This document shows, piece after piece, positions 16,143 through 25,480 of a stretch of 64,000 nucleotides of DNA. Numbering within the stretch: position 1 is the stretch's first letter; each line of letters starts with the position of its first letter. Position numbers and translations under genes: made by a program. The DNA comes from Anaerolineales bacterium (GTDB lineage Bacteria; Chloroflexota; Anaerolineae; Anaerolineales; Villigracilaceae): the NCBI GenBank assembly GCA_030834895.1, contig JAUQXA010000018.1:62001-126000 (forward strand), read 5' to 3'. Below the pieces are notes generated by a model. It saw nothing but the letters and a program-made list of their open reading frames with translations. It had not been told where the DNA came from and ran no database searches.

Positions 16143-19100
16143 ATGAAAATCCAATTGCCATCCAAAGTTTTGTCTGCGATTATGATTATGATGCTGGCTG
16201 TAGCAGCCTTGCCAGTGAAACCAGCGTATGCGGCCGACACAGGTCTCCAAGTACCCAGCGCAAACTCCAATGCCGGCTGGACCAATCCTCAAAACGCGTA
16301 TACCTCCGACAATAACCGGGCAGTAGCGGATAGTGGAAACGATATCGTACAGTACTCAAATTTCAATTTTCCTGCCATTCCTGGGGGAGCGATAATCACC
16401 GGAATAGAAGTTTTGGTTGAGGGATATCAGGAGGGAGGAGCCGTTCCAAGGCAGGCTGATATTTCCCTTTCCTGGAATAGTGGTGCTGGTTATACAACAG
16501 GCAGCGGTATTAAGACCACTAATATGCCTGGTAATAATGCGGCAGCCGAAGCTGTTCGCACATTTGGCGGATCTTCGGACACGTGGAACAGGACCTGGTC
16601 TCCCGGTGATTTTACCAATGCAAATTTCAGATTACGATTGGACACGAACCCGGGTAGTAATGGAAGTGACTTGTTGATAGATCGTGTGCAGGTTAGAGTC
16701 TATTATGACATGCCGCCTGAAATGAACGTTCAGGGAAATGGCGTCTCAATTGCAGATGGAGATACCACTCCGAGCGCCGCTGACTGGACGGATTTTGGTA
16801 ACGTACCCCAAAACTTTTTTGTGGATAGGACATTTACCATCCAGAATACGGGTACAGGTGATTTAAATATTGGCGCAATCACGTTCACTGGTGGCGATGC
16901 TGGCGATTTCAGCATTGTATCTGCACCTGCCGCCACCGTAGTGCCAGGAAATTCAACAACCTTCACAGTACGGCTGACAGCCGGAGGTGGAGGTGGAGCA
17001 ACACGCGATACCACCATTAATATTGCCAATAACGATGTAAACGAAAACCCATACACCTTTGCCCTTCAAGGGGCACGTATTACCGCGGGAATTGATGTGC
17101 TGGGAAATGGAGCCTCGATTACAGACGGTGATAATTCACCCAGTTTGACGGATCATACGCAATTTGGCAGCACTGCACTGGGCGGTTCCATTACGCGTAC
17201 GTACACAATTTTGAATACAAGCGGAACTGTGGTTCTCTATCTTGGAACCGTGACGATTGGCGGAGCGCAGGCCGGGGATTTTTCAGTGACCGCAGCTCCA
17301 AGCGCAACCGTGGCCCCAAATGGTTCAACAACCTTCAGCGTGACCTTTAGCCCTTCCGCGGCTGGCGCGAGAAATGCCACGATCAGTTTTATCAACAACG
17401 ATAATGATGAAAGCCCGTACAACTGGAGTATACAGGGCACAGGGACCGCAAATACCCCGCCGACAATCACTTCAAATGGTGGAGGGGCAACAACAACCGT
17501 CAGTGTCCCTGAGAGTACGACGGCAGTCACCACTGTTACTGCCACCGATCCAAACGTTCCTCCTCAAACATTGACCTATTCGATCTCTGGAACAGATGCC
17601 GGTGACTTCTCCATCGATTCAGCAACTGGCGTGTTGACCTTCTCTCCGGCGCCGGATTTCGAATCCCCAACCGATGCGGACACAAACAATTCCTACATTG
17701 TGATCGTTCAGGTTTCGGATGGAGCCGGCGGAACCGATTCGCAGACAATTACGGTCAACGTGACAAATGCCAATGATGCGCCGATCACCTCGAACGTAAC
17801 TGATACGACACTCGAGGATACCGAAAGGATCATCGGACTATCCTATACAGATCCAGAGGGAAATCCGGCCACATCATGTGTTGTTAGCGGACTCTCTAGC
17901 GGCAGTATTTCCACGCCCTGTAGTTGCACTGGCGGTGCCTGTACGGTTGGAATCACCCCTGGTCTGAATTCCACAGTCCAGGTGACAGCCAATTACACTG
18001 TGTCTGATGGATTGACCTCCAACACTTCCACCATCACACTGGATGTGACTCCGGTCAACGACCCTCCAGCCTTTACCAGTGTCCCGGTGACCAGCGTCAA
18101 CCAGAATGACCCGTATGTTTACAACATCGTCGTCAATGACCCCGATGTTGGCGACACGTTGGTGATCAATGCCCCCACCCTGCCCGCCTGGTTGTCCTTC
18201 ACAGATAATGGAAATGGCACGGCCACCTTGAGCGGTACGCCTTCCAACAGTGACCTCGGTTCTCATACTGTGGTACTCCGCGCTACTGATGGTGTGATTT
18301 CCGTCCCTGTGGAACAATCTTTTTCTGTGGTTGTCAACGATGTGAATGACGCGCCGAGCTTTACCAGTGCGGCAGTCACCTCCGCTGGCGAGGGTACACC
18401 CTATACTTACAACATTGTAACCACCGACCCGGATGCAGGTGACACACTGACAATCACTGCGCCCACTTTGCCGGCCTGGTTGACACTTGTCGATAATGGG
18501 GATCGCACAGCCACCCTGAGCGGCACTCCCAGCAGTAGCGATGCCGGGGTTCACAATGTCGTCCTTGAGGTGAGCGATGGCGCGTTAACTGCCAACCAAA
18601 CCTTCGATATATCGGTTGGGAATACGCCTCCCCAGGTGGTTACGAACGGCATAAATACTTTGGCGAATACCGGCGACGGTGTGTTGACCGAAGGCGAAGT
18701 TGTCTCTGTTGGTGTTACCCAGTTGCTAGTCACCTTCAATCAGGATGTCTTCGACCCCGCTGATGTCCCCCCCCTTGACCCCCATGATGTCACCAATCCA
18801 GCCAATTACCTTCTTGTCCGTGATAATGGAGATGGTTTCCAGACCACAAGTTGTGCCTTGGGCGTAAGCGCGCAAGATACTGCGCTTACAATCGACCTGG
18901 TCACTTACTCCAATGGCGGCGGGTCGGGTCCCTTTGTTGCGACCTTGCTTGTCAATACCGGACTGTCGCTTTCGAATGGCAGCTATCGCCTGTTTGTTTG
19001 TGGTACAACGTCTATTGTGGATATTGCAGATACCACCCTGGAACTGGCGGGTGACGGTGTTAACGCGGGCACTGATTTCATCCGTAATTTCTCGGTTTCC

Positions 19101-19706
19101 ATTAGTAATAATGGAAATGCGTCGTCATCGAGCGGCGGTGGCGGAAAGAAAAACACCAAATCAACGGTTTCTACAGGCGGACTTCAAGTCCCGGTTACTG
19201 GTTTTGCACCGGACAAGGTTACAGTTCTCCCCCCAAAACCTGCGGATAAAACTTACAAACCCTTGAATGAGTTGCGCGTCGAAATCCCAACTCTCGGCAT
19301 TAACTTCCCTATCGTCGGTGTGGCACTTTCCGATACTGGCTGGGACCTGACCTGGTTGCAAAACAGCGTGGCTTATCTCGAAGGTTCGGCTTATCCGACC
19401 TTAAGCGGCAATACCGTATTGACAGCGCACGTGGTGGACGCCAGCAACAATCTTGGACCCTTCTCGGACATCAAGGGTATGAAGGCCGGTCAGCAGATTT
19501 ACATCCACTTCAACGGACAGAAGTTCGTTTATCAGGTTCAGGAGAACAGGAAGATATCCTCGTCCAATATCTCCGCTGTTTTCAAGCACGAAGATTATGA
19601 CTGGATTACGCTCGTGACTTGTGAAGATTACGATGCAAAGAGCGGGTCATACAAATATCGTCGAATGGTACGCGCTGTCCTGATCAGCGTTGTTCCTGAA
19701 AAGTAA
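16143..19706 (+). CDS. Giant secreted Ig/cadherin-like protein fused to a C-terminal sortase domain
   Basis: A 1187-residue protein with a GAGGAG box before the ATG. Signal peptide (1 to about 30); an N-terminal beta-rich domain (about 31-195); two ASH/choice-of-anchor-D-type domains (about 196-440, GDFSIVSAPAATVVPG); a cadherin-like domain (about 445-545); a further cadherin-like and two Ig (He_PIG) domains (about 545-835, PAWLSFTDNGNGTATLSGTP); an SbsA-like Ig domain (about 840-990). After a Ser/Gly/Lys linker comes VPVTG (1016-1020) and a sortase domain: His1096 (LTAHVVD), Cys1160 (TLVTCEDYD) and Arg1173, 13 residues after Cys as in Staphylococcus SrtA. There is no C-terminal membrane helix. 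Sortases normally join surface proteins to the cell wall or each other; here enzyme and adhesin are one chain. Confidence 0.85.
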   Translation: MKIQLPSKVLSAIMIMMLAVAALPVKPAYAADTGLQVPSANSNAGWTNPQNAYTSDNNRAVADSGNDIVQYSNFNFPAIPGGAIITGIEVLVEGYQEGGAVPRQADISLSWNSGAGYTTGSGIKTTNMPGNNAAAEAVRTFGGSSDTWNRTWSPGDFTNANFRLRLDTNPGSNGSDLLIDRVQVRVYYDMPPEMNVQGNGVSIADGDTTPSAADWTDFGNVPQNFFVDRTFTIQNTGTGDLNIGAITFTGGDAGDFSIVSAPAATVVPGNSTTFTVRLTAGGGGGATRDTTINIANNDVNENPYTFALQGARITAGIDVLGNGASITDGDNSPSLTDHTQFGSTALGGSITRTYTILNTSGTVVLYLGTVTIGGAQAGDFSVTAAPSATVAPNGSTTFSVTFSPSAAGARNATISFINNDNDESPYNWSIQGTGTANTPPTITSNGGGATTTVSVPESTTAVTTVTATDPNVPPQTLTYSISGTDAGDFSIDSATGVLTFSPAPDFESPTDADTNNSYIVIVQVSDGAGGTDSQTITVNVTNANDAPITSNVTDTTLEDTERIIGLSYTDPEGNPATSCVVSGLSSGSISTPCSCTGGACTVGITPGLNSTVQVTANYTVSDGLTSNTSTITLDVTPVNDPPAFTSVPVTSVNQNDPYVYNIVVNDPDVGDTLVINAPTLPAWLSFTDNGNGTATLSGTPSNSDLGSHTVVLRATDGVISVPVEQSFSVVVNDVNDAPSFTSAAVTSAGEGTPYTYNIVTTDPDAGDTLTITAPTLPAWLTLVDNGDRTATLSGTPSSSDAGVHNVVLEVSDGALTANQTFDISVGNTPPQVVTNGINTLANTGDGVLTEGEVVSVGVTQLLVTFNQDVFDPADVPPLDPHDVTNPANYLLVRDNGDGFQTTSCALGVSAQDTALTIDLVTYSNGGGSGPFVATLLVNTGLSLSNGSYRLFVCGTTSIVDIADTTLELAGDGVNAGTDFIRNFSVSISNNGNASSSSGGGGKKNTKSTVSTGGLQVPVTGFAPDKVTVLPPKPADKTYKPLNELRVEIPTLGINFPIVGVALSDTGWDLTWLQNSVAYLEGSAYPTLSGNTVLTAHVVDASNNLGPFSDIKGMKAGQQIYIHFNGQKFVYQVQENRKISSSNISAVFKHEDYDWITLVTCEDYDAKSGSYKYRRMVRAVLISVVPEK

Positions 19707-19722
19707 GTCTGGGGGGCAGGAG

Positions 19723-19760
19723 AAAAAGCCTGGCGGGTTTATGACCCAGCCAGGCTTTTC
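19723..19760. terminator. Bidirectional terminator between convergent genes
   Basis: AAAAAGCCTGGC (19723-19734) pairs with 19749-19760 and has a T run on both strands. It serves the sortase-fusion gene (plus) and the mutase gene (minus). Confidence 0.85.
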
Positions 19761-19769
19761 TTATTTCCT

Positions 19770-21449
19770 TCAAATCACCGTCGACTCCTGATACTCGCCG
19801 AAGACCTTCTTCATCACGCCGACAATCTCCCCCAGCGTGGCGTAGGCATGGACACATTCCATGATGTGGGGCATGGTATTTTCCGTCCCCTCGCAGGCAA
19901 TCCGCAACCTGTCCAATGTTTGACCAACCCTCCCGTTGTCTCGCGTCTTGCGGACTTCGTTCAGGCGGCTGACCTGTCGCTCGTAGCCGTCCGGGTCCAT
20001 TTTGAGGATGGGAACGTTGAGCGGCTTGTCCTCCACGTAGGCATTCACGCCGACAATATTGCGCTTACCCAAATCAATCTCGCGCTGATAGCGGTATGCC
20101 GCTTCGGCGATCTCGCTTTGGAAGAAGCCTTTCTCGATGGCGGGAATCACGCCGCCGATTTCCTCAATCCTACGGAAGTAATCGTACGCCTGCTTTTCGA
20201 TTCGATTTGTCTGCGCCTCGACGAAGAAACTGCCGCCCAGCGGATCGACCGTGTTGGTCACGCCCGATTCCTCGGCGATGATTTGCTGGGTGCGCAGGGC
20301 AACTGTCACCGCCTGCTCGGAAGGCAGGGCAAGCGCCTCATCCATCGAGTTGGTGTGCAGACTTTGAGTCCCGCCCAGCACAGCAGACAACGCCTGCAAC
20401 GCCACGCGGACGACATTGTTTTCGGGTTGTTGCGCCGTCAGGCTGGCGCCAGCCGTCTGTGTGTGAAAACGAAGCAGCCATGAGCGCGGATCTTTCGCTT
20501 TGAACGTCTCGCGCATCTCGCGTGCCCAAATCCGTCGCGCAGCACGGTACTTTGCAATCTCCTCGAAGAAGTCGTTGTGCGCGTTGAAGAAAAAGGAAAG
20601 CCGCGGCGCGAACTTGTCCACGTCCATGCCGCGTGCCATCCCCCAGCGGACGTATTCCATGCCATCTGCCAGCGTGAAGGCAAGTTCCTGCGCGGCGGTC
20701 GAACCCGCCTCGCGGATGTGATATCCGCTGATCGAAATCGTGTTCCACTGCGGAATTTTCTGTGCGCCGAACTCCATCGTGTCCGCCACCAGCCGCATCG
20801 AAGGCTCTGGCGGAAAGATGAATTCCTTTTGCGCGATGAACTCTTTGAGGATGTCGTTCTGGATCGTCCCCCGCAATTGGTCTGGTCTCACGCCCTGATT
20901 TTCGGCGGCGGCAAGATACATTGCCCAGATGATCGCGGCGGGCGAGTTGATGGTCATGCTCGAAGAGACCTTGTCGAGTTGAATGCCGTTGAGCAAAATC
21001 TCCATGTCTTTCAGCGAGGAGATTGCCACACCGCACTTGCCAAACTCACCCAACGCTTCGGGCTGGTCGGTGTCGTAGCCCATCAGCGTTGCCAGGTCGA
21101 AGGCGATGCTCAAACCCGTCTGACCCTGCTCCAGCAAATACTTGAAGCGCCTGTTGGTTTCCTCGGCAGTGCCGAAGCCTGCGAACATCCGCATCGTCCA
21201 CAACTTGCTGCGATGCAGTGTGGGATGGACTCCGCGTGTGAAGGGATATTCGCCCGGCAAACCGAGGTCGGCGGCGTAATCCAAATCCGCCACGTCGAGC
21301 GGGGAATACAACCTGTTGATCGGCTCAGACGAGGTTGTGACGAACTCCTCCCTGCGTTCGGGCATCTGCGTCAGCGCCTTTTGCAGGGAAGTCTCCTCCC
21401 ATTTTTCAAACGACACCTTTAAGTCATCCAGTTTTTTTCTGTCATACAT
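19770..21449 (-). CDS. Methylmalonyl-CoA mutase, large (substrate-binding) subunit
   Basis: A 559-residue protein matching the TIM-barrel part of methylmalonyl-CoA mutase: [39 protein letters not shown] is split over residues ~65-110, followed by [15 protein letters not shown]. It lacks the C-terminal cobalamin-binding domain, so it must work with a separate small subunit not in this window. The enzyme interconverts methylmalonyl- and succinyl-CoA using adenosylcobalamin. The ATG at 21449 has an AAAGGAG box 8 bp upstream, which favours it over the ATG at 21482. An ethylmalonyl- or isobutyryl-CoA mutase role cannot be excluded. The cobalamin adenosyltransferase at 49.2-49.8 kb could supply its cofactor. 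Confidence 0.88.
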   Translation of the reverse strand: MYDRKKLDDLKVSFEKWEETSLQKALTQMPERREEFVTTSSEPINRLYSPLDVADLDYAADLGLPGEYPFTRGVHPTLHRSKLWTMRMFAGFGTAEETNRRFKYLLEQGQTGLSIAFDLATLMGYDTDQPEALGEFGKCGVAISSLKDMEILLNGIQLDKVSSSMTINSPAAIIWAMYLAAAENQGVRPDQLRGTIQNDILKEFIAQKEFIFPPEPSMRLVADTMEFGAQKIPQWNTISISGYHIREAGSTAAQELAFTLADGMEYVRWGMARGMDVDKFAPRLSFFFNAHNDFFEEIAKYRAARRIWAREMRETFKAKDPRSWLLRFHTQTAGASLTAQQPENNVVRVALQALSAVLGGTQSLHTNSMDEALALPSEQAVTVALRTQQIIAEESGVTNTVDPLGGSFFVEAQTNRIEKQAYDYFRRIEEIGGVIPAIEKGFFQSEIAEAAYRYQREIDLGKRNIVGVNAYVEDKPLNVPILKMDPDGYERQVSRLNEVRKTRDNGRVGQTLDRLRIACEGTENTMPHIMECVHAYATLGEIVGVMKKVFGEYQESTVI

Positions 21450-21520
21450 GGTTTTCTCCTTTGGCGTTCGCGGATTATACATGAGCGGCAGTCTGGTATA
21501 CTACGAAAAATTATCAACAA

Positions 21521-21557
21521 GACCTGACAGGTTCGCTTCGCGAAAACCTGTCAGGTC
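21521..21557. repeat. Palindromic repeat, family R3 (copy a)
   Basis: GACCTGACAGGTT (21521-21533) is inverted at 21545-21557. It lies between divergent genes just before the DUF3090 start. A second copy is at 63173-63208. Confidence 0.8.
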
Positions 21558-21574
21558 CATAGATAGGTAGACCT

Positions 21575-22102
21575 ATGCCCCGCTTTGAAATCGATGTCGA
21601 CCCCTGTGACCATATCACCGCCGACGCCATTGGCGCCCCCGGACAACGTGTCTTTTATCTGCAAGCTTATCAGGACCAGCGCACCATAACGATCCTGATC
21701 GAAAAGACCCAATTGCAATCGCTTGCCATTGGCATCGAACAATTCCTCTCGCAGATCAACCAGCAGAACCCCAACCTCGAAGAAGCCAGGGGGGAATTTG
21801 TCGAAGCACAGATGCGAATTAACCCGCCTGTTGACCCGCTCTTCCGCGCGGGCGAGATCGGTCTGGGTTACGACAAGGAACGTGACCGTGTTGTCATCTT
21901 TACCAAGGAGTTGCTCACCGAAGAGGAAGACCCCGAGTCTGCCGCACAGATTCGCTTTTGGGCAACCCGTGACCAGATGCGCAAACTTGCCCACTGGGGC
22001 GCAGACGTGGTCACTCGCGGACGTCCAATCTGTCCGCAGTGCGGTCAACCGATGGAACCCGAAGGACATTTCTGTCCCAAAAAGAACGGGCACTTGCACT
22101 GA
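21575..22102 (+). CDS. DUF3090 family protein with C-terminal zinc ribbon
   Basis: A 175-residue protein of the DUF3090 family: beta-rich start (MPRFEIDVDPCDHITADAIG, GQRVFYLQAY), a middle with RAGEIGLGYD, and a C-terminal CPQCGQPM...HFCPKKNGH that looks like a zinc-binding site. Function is unknown. In Actinobacteria and Chloroflexota this family typically neighbours a SCO1664-type protein, as it does here 60 bp downstream, so the two probably act together. Confidence 0.82.
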   Translation: MPRFEIDVDPCDHITADAIGAPGQRVFYLQAYQDQRTITILIEKTQLQSLAIGIEQFLSQINQQNPNLEEARGEFVEAQMRINPPVDPLFRAGEIGLGYDKERDRVVIFTKELLTEEEDPESAAQIRFWATRDQMRKLAHWGADVVTRGRPICPQCGQPMEPEGHFCPKKNGHLH

Positions 22103-22108
22103 AATACT

Positions 22109-22161
22109 GTCAAAAGTCAAAGGTCGAAGGTCTGACTTTTGACTTTTGACTTTTGACTTTT
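22109..22161. repeat. AAAGTCAAAAGTC-type palindromic repeat, family R4 (copy a)
   Basis: Tandem AAAGTC/GACTTT units form a hairpin that fills the gap between the DUF3090 and SCO1664-like genes and reaches the ATG at 22163, where no normal ribosome-binding site is left. A second copy lies between nuoL and nuoM. Confidence 0.75.
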
Positions 22162-22162
22162 T

Positions 22163-22870
22163 ATGCGGCCCTCCCACGAAATAATTCAAACCGCTTTATC
22201 CCTCGGCGAGTATGAACTCAAAGGTCAGTTCATGCTCGGCTCCAATTACACCTTCCTGGTGGACGTGAACTACGAAGGCGTGACTTATCCCGCTGTTTAC
22301 AAACCGAGTAAGGGTGAACAGCCGCTTTGGGATTTCCCCGAAAACACGCTGGCGCAGCGCGAAGTCGCCGCGTATCTTTTGAGCGAGCAGCTTGGCTTTG
22401 GCTTTGTCCCCGTCACCGCCCTGCGTGAAGATGGGCATTTTGGGCGAGGCTCACTTCAGCAATTTATCCACTACGACGTTCAATATCATTACTTTAACTT
22501 CACGCCCGAAGATAAGGAACTGCTCAAGCCTGTTGTGCTCTTCGACCTGCTTGTCAATAACGCCGACCGCAAGGGCAGTCACGTTTTTTTCGAGGATGGA
22601 ACCCACAAACTGTATGCCATCGACCACGGACTTTGTTTTCACGCGGATGATAAATTCCGCACCGTGATTTGGGACTTTGCTGGATGTTCCATCCCTGACG
22701 AATTGCTTGCCCCCCTTTCCCAAGCCGACAGTTGGTCGGCCGTCCTTGAACCTTATCTCAGCGTCGAGGAGATCACCGCCCTCCAGCGCCGCGCAAAAAG
22801 GTTGCTCACCAAAAAAGTCTTCCCCCGCCCGCCCAAGGATAGACGGGCGTTTCCGTATCCGCCAATATAG
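22163..22870 (+). CDS. SCO1664 family protein (PI3/PI4-kinase-like fold)
   Basis: A 235-residue protein resembling the SCO1664 family: GSNYTFLVDVNYEG and AVYKPSKGEQPLWDF at the N-terminus, EVAAYLLSEQLGFGFVP, and kinase-like NNADRKGSHVFFED (about 132-145) and YAIDHGLCFH (about 152-161). These look like the catalytic and metal-binding loops of the HipA/PI-kinase-like superfamily. Substrate is unknown. It follows DUF3090, the usual partner. The R4 repeat just upstream has displaced any Shine-Dalgarno sequence. Confidence 0.8.
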   Translation: MRPSHEIIQTALSLGEYELKGQFMLGSNYTFLVDVNYEGVTYPAVYKPSKGEQPLWDFPENTLAQREVAAYLLSEQLGFGFVPVTALREDGHFGRGSLQQFIHYDVQYHYFNFTPEDKELLKPVVLFDLLVNNADRKGSHVFFEDGTHKLYAIDHGLCFHADDKFRTVIWDFAGCSIPDELLAPLSQADSWSAVLEPYLSVEEITALQRRAKRLLTKKVFPRPPKDRRAFPYPPI

Positions 22871-22878
22871 AAAGATAT

Positions 22879-22995
22879 GTCATTGCGAGGGTGATGGGTT
22901 TCACCCGAAGCAATCCCCGGTGATGAGGAGATTGTTTCGTCGGGAAACTTCGCGCAACACTTGCACCGGCACGCAAGCGCAGGTGTGACATGACA
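22879..22995. repeat. GTCATTGCGAG-type palindromic element, family R2 (copy a)
   Basis: Begins TGTCATTGCGAGG and ends with an inverted TGTGACATGACA-like arm, with internal GAAGCAATC and GATTGTTTCGTCGGG pairs. It lies between the SCO1664-like gene and homoserine dehydrogenase. Related elements are at 32121-32208 and 32741-32830. Confidence 0.75.
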
Positions 22996-23007
22996 TAAGG
23001 AGAAATC

Positions 23008-24039
23008 ATGCACTACAAACTCGCACTCATTGGTTTTGGCAACGTCGCTCGCGCATTGGCCCGGCTCTTCCTTCGCAAGCAGGATATGCTCAAAGCGCAA
23101 GGCATCATCTTCTCGTTCACAGGAATTTCCACTGGCAGGCATGGATTTGCAGTGGACCCCGATGGGCTTGACATCCTCAAAGCACTTGAACTTGTCGAAA
23201 GCGGACAATCCATCAATTCACTTTCCAAATCGCCAGTTGCCAATTCCCTCGAAGTCATCCAGAAATCAGCCGCTGATGTGATGTTCGAGAACTCTCCCGT
23301 CAATACCCAAACGGGACAGCCCGCCCTTGACCACATCCGCACGGCATTGAATTTGGGAATGCATGCCATCACCGCCAACAAAGGTCCCGTGGTTCATGGT
23401 TATCGTGAGTTGACTGCGCTTGCCAAGTCCAAGGGCAGACAATTCAAGTTCGAGTCCACGGTTCTGGGCGGCGCGCCCGTCTTCTCGGTCTTCCGCGAAG
23501 CCTTTCCGCTGGCAGAACTTTCCTCTGTCAAAGGCATCTTCAACGCCACCACCAACATCATCCTCTCGCGCATGGAAAACGGCGAAGCCTATGATGATGC
23601 CGTCAAGTACTGTCAGTCTGTTGGCGTGGCGGAAGCCGACCCCACCAACGACGTGGACGGTTGGGATGCGGCAATCAAGGTCGCGGCGCTCGTCACCGTT
23701 TTGATGGATACCCCCATGTCCCCACAGCAGGTTCAACCTACAGGTATCCGCGGTATCACGCCTGAGATGATCGCCAAAGCCAAAGCCGAAGGCAAACGCT
23801 ATAAGCTGGTCTGCTCCGCCGAAAAGGTTGGGGACAAGGTTATCGCCAGTGTCGCCCCACAACTTGTGGATTCCACCTCCCCCTTGTACGGCATGATGAA
23901 CTCCAGCACGGGAGTCACCTTCCGCACTGATGTCATCCTCGACTATTCCATCAGTCTCTCCGAACGCGAAGGTATGCAGGGCGGTCCCATTGAAACCGCC
24001 TACGGTCTGTTTGCAGATTTTGTGAACAGCGTTAAATAA
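23008..24039 (+). CDS. hom: Homoserine dehydrogenase (no ACT domain)
   Basis: A 343-residue protein. NAD(P)-binding start KLALIGFGNVARALARLF, then ANKGPVVHGY (about 130), the catalytic-domain stretch FESTVLGGAPVFS (about 150-160), NATTNIILSRM and EADPTNDVDGWDAAIK (about 210-225), all diagnostic. It reduces aspartate semialdehyde to homoserine for threonine and methionine synthesis. It ends near the usual end of the catalytic domain and lacks the C-terminal ACT regulatory domain, so feedback by threonine may differ. An AAGGAG box precedes the ATG. It stands alone, not in a thr operon. Confidence 0.9.
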   Translation: MHYKLALIGFGNVARALARLFLRKQDMLKAQGIIFSFTGISTGRHGFAVDPDGLDILKALELVESGQSINSLSKSPVANSLEVIQKSAADVMFENSPVNTQTGQPALDHIRTALNLGMHAITANKGPVVHGYRELTALAKSKGRQFKFESTVLGGAPVFSVFREAFPLAELSSVKGIFNATTNIILSRMENGEAYDDAVKYCQSVGVAEADPTNDVDGWDAAIKVAALVTVLMDTPMSPQQVQPTGIRGITPEMIAKAKAEGKRYKLVCSAEKVGDKVIASVAPQLVDSTSPLYGMMNSSTGVTFRTDVILDYSISLSEREGMQGGPIETAYGLFADFVNSVK

Positions 24040-24054
24040 AAACTCGTTTTTTCT

Positions 24055-24131
24055 ACCACTAAAAGAGCGCGAAAAGCGCAAAGGCCGACAAGATTTTCGT
24101 CGCAAACTTTGCGAGCTTCGCGGTAAAGTTT
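24055..24131. repeat. Palindromic repeat, family R7 (copy a)
   Basis: A left part with AGAGCGCGAAAAGCGCAAAG pairs imperfectly with CTTTGCGAGCTTCGCGGTAAAG. A related element is at 53583-53653. Confidence 0.65.
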
Positions 24132-24143
24132 TTTTCAGTTATG

Positions 24144-24149
24144 CTATAA
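24144..24149 (+). promoter_or_regulatory. -10 box upstream of tmRNA
   Basis: TATAAT lies about 33 bp before the mature tmRNA 5' end. This fits a short precursor trimmed by RNase P. Confidence 0.45.
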
Positions 24150-24182
24150 TGAAATTGCATCGGAAACACTACCGTGCCTTCT

Positions 24183-24562
24183 GGGGATGACAGGCTTCGA
24201 CGGGAGAGGCTGGTTCCGGAATGCGAGCCGAGCGCGCACCGAACTCGTAAAATCAGTGCAAACATTAAGTGCCAACCGCACTTCATATGCTGCTATGCCC
24301 CTCGCCGCCTAGGTGAGAGCGTAACAGTCAATCTCCATAGATGAGATTGCGTCCGCCGTCACCGAATCCTGCCGGGTGCCGGGCCGGGCGAGACAAAGGC
24401 AGGATGCCGCGTATGACTCCGCTACATACGCCCAAGACCAGCGGATGGTCACAGGCTTACCTGTCCGCCGAGATGCCTGTGATGACTAACTTCGGCAGAC
24501 TACGCTCGTAGATTTCCGAGGGTCGAATCTTTCGGACGCGGGTTCAATTCCCGCCATCTCCA
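24183..24562 (+). ncRNA. ssrA: tmRNA (ssrA)
   Basis: A one-piece tmRNA of about 380 nt. The acceptor arm pairs GGGGATG (24183-24189) with CATCTCC (24555-24561). The T-arm GGTTCAATTCCCGCC lies just before the 3' end, and CCA is not encoded. The tag frame runs from 24271 to the TAG at 24310-24312 and encodes ANRTSYAAMPLAA, which ends with the expected LAA-type degradation signal. tmRNA with SmpB frees stalled ribosomes and tags the nascent peptide for proteolysis. Confidence 0.95.
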
Positions 24563-24567
24563 CAGTC

Positions 24568-24599
24568 ATTCGATCAGCAGGTTATACTGCTGGTCGAAT
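24568..24599 (+). terminator. Hairpin terminator after tmRNA
   Basis: ATTCGATCAGCAG (24568-24580) pairs with 24587-24599 with one G-U. A short T run follows. Confidence 0.6.
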
Positions 24600-24618
24600 T
24601 CGTTTAATTGGAGACCAT

Positions 24619-25359
24619 ATGAAAAAACTTTACTTATTGATTGGATGCCTCGCCCTGACCTCTGCCTGCCAAAGCGCCTCTGCCACGCCTCAGGCAGAGG
24701 CAACACCAATCGCCACTTCGACTCCGCCGCCAACTGCCACAGTCACCCAGACCTTTACCTCTGTCCCAACCTTGCCCCCCACCACCGTTCCGCTCTTCTT
24801 CATCGATGAATTCAATTCAGACCTTGGGGCATGGGTCTCCTTCCAAACCGGCGGGGAAGAAACGCCGTCAGTCAAGCTCGAAAACGACCTCCTGCGGATT
24901 GACCTCCCGTCGCCAAATACCTGGTATTACGCCATCCACAACGCGCATGAATATTCCAGTATTTTCGTTAGCGCGGAGTTTTCGGGGACACCCGCAGGCT
25001 CGTTTGGGGTCATCTGCAATTACAACGAATCAAAAGGCTGGTATGAGTTCAACATTGCAAGTGACGGGACATACAGCATCCTTTTCGGGCAATGGCTGGT
25101 AGAAGGCATTGCGCAATATACGCCCATTGCAATCGAGAGCACTGAATACCTCAAGGCTGGAAAACTCGATTATGAGATCGGATTGACCTGTCAGAATAAC
25201 ATCCTGCTTCCGCACATCAATGGAAAGCTTTTCCGTAAGGTGGATGTGACACGTTATGGATTGACTGAAGGAAAGGTCGGTATCAACGCCTCCTCCTTTG
25301 AGGAGGTCCCAATGATTGCCACGTTTGACTGGTTCAAAGTGGAAGAGCCTGTTGAATAA
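24619..25359 (+). CDS. Secreted lipoprotein with jelly-roll-like domain
   Basis: A 246-residue protein. A lipoprotein signal peptide ends in the lipobox LTSAC (Cys17). A Thr/Pro linker follows (about 20-55), then a beta-rich domain of ~190 residues with [14 protein letters not shown] and [19 protein letters not shown]. The layout resembles concanavalin-like/LamG-type carbohydrate-associated domains seen in many Chloroflexota lipoproteins, but no specific family or ligand can be named. GGAG precedes the ATG. Confidence 0.7.
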   Translation: MKKLYLLIGCLALTSACQSASATPQAEATPIATSTPPPTATVTQTFTSVPTLPPTTVPLFFIDEFNSDLGAWVSFQTGGEETPSVKLENDLLRIDLPSPNTWYYAIHNAHEYSSIFVSAEFSGTPAGSFGVICNYNESKGWYEFNIASDGTYSILFGQWLVEGIAQYTPIAIESTEYLKAGKLDYEIGLTCQNNILLPHINGKLFRKVDVTRYGLTEGKVGINASSFEEVPMIATFDWFKVEEPVE

Positions 25360-25480
25360 TCGGGGATTTCCTGTTCTGAACCCGAAGGTCTTTTGCAATT
25401 TCTATACAGCGTTAACAGAATTCTTGCATAAATCGTTTAACATGCAGTCATCGAAAACCATTAGCAAGGAGTATACCCAT

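Noticed and set aside
21450..21574. Cobalamin riboswitch upstream of the mutase gene
   Set aside because: The gap is short and contains an R3 repeat; no B12-box sequence was seen. The same holds for the adenosyltransferase.
25316..25480. N-terminal extension of DnaK
   Set aside because: DnaK begins [14 protein letters not shown]; the extra codons match nothing and lie before the ribosome-binding site.
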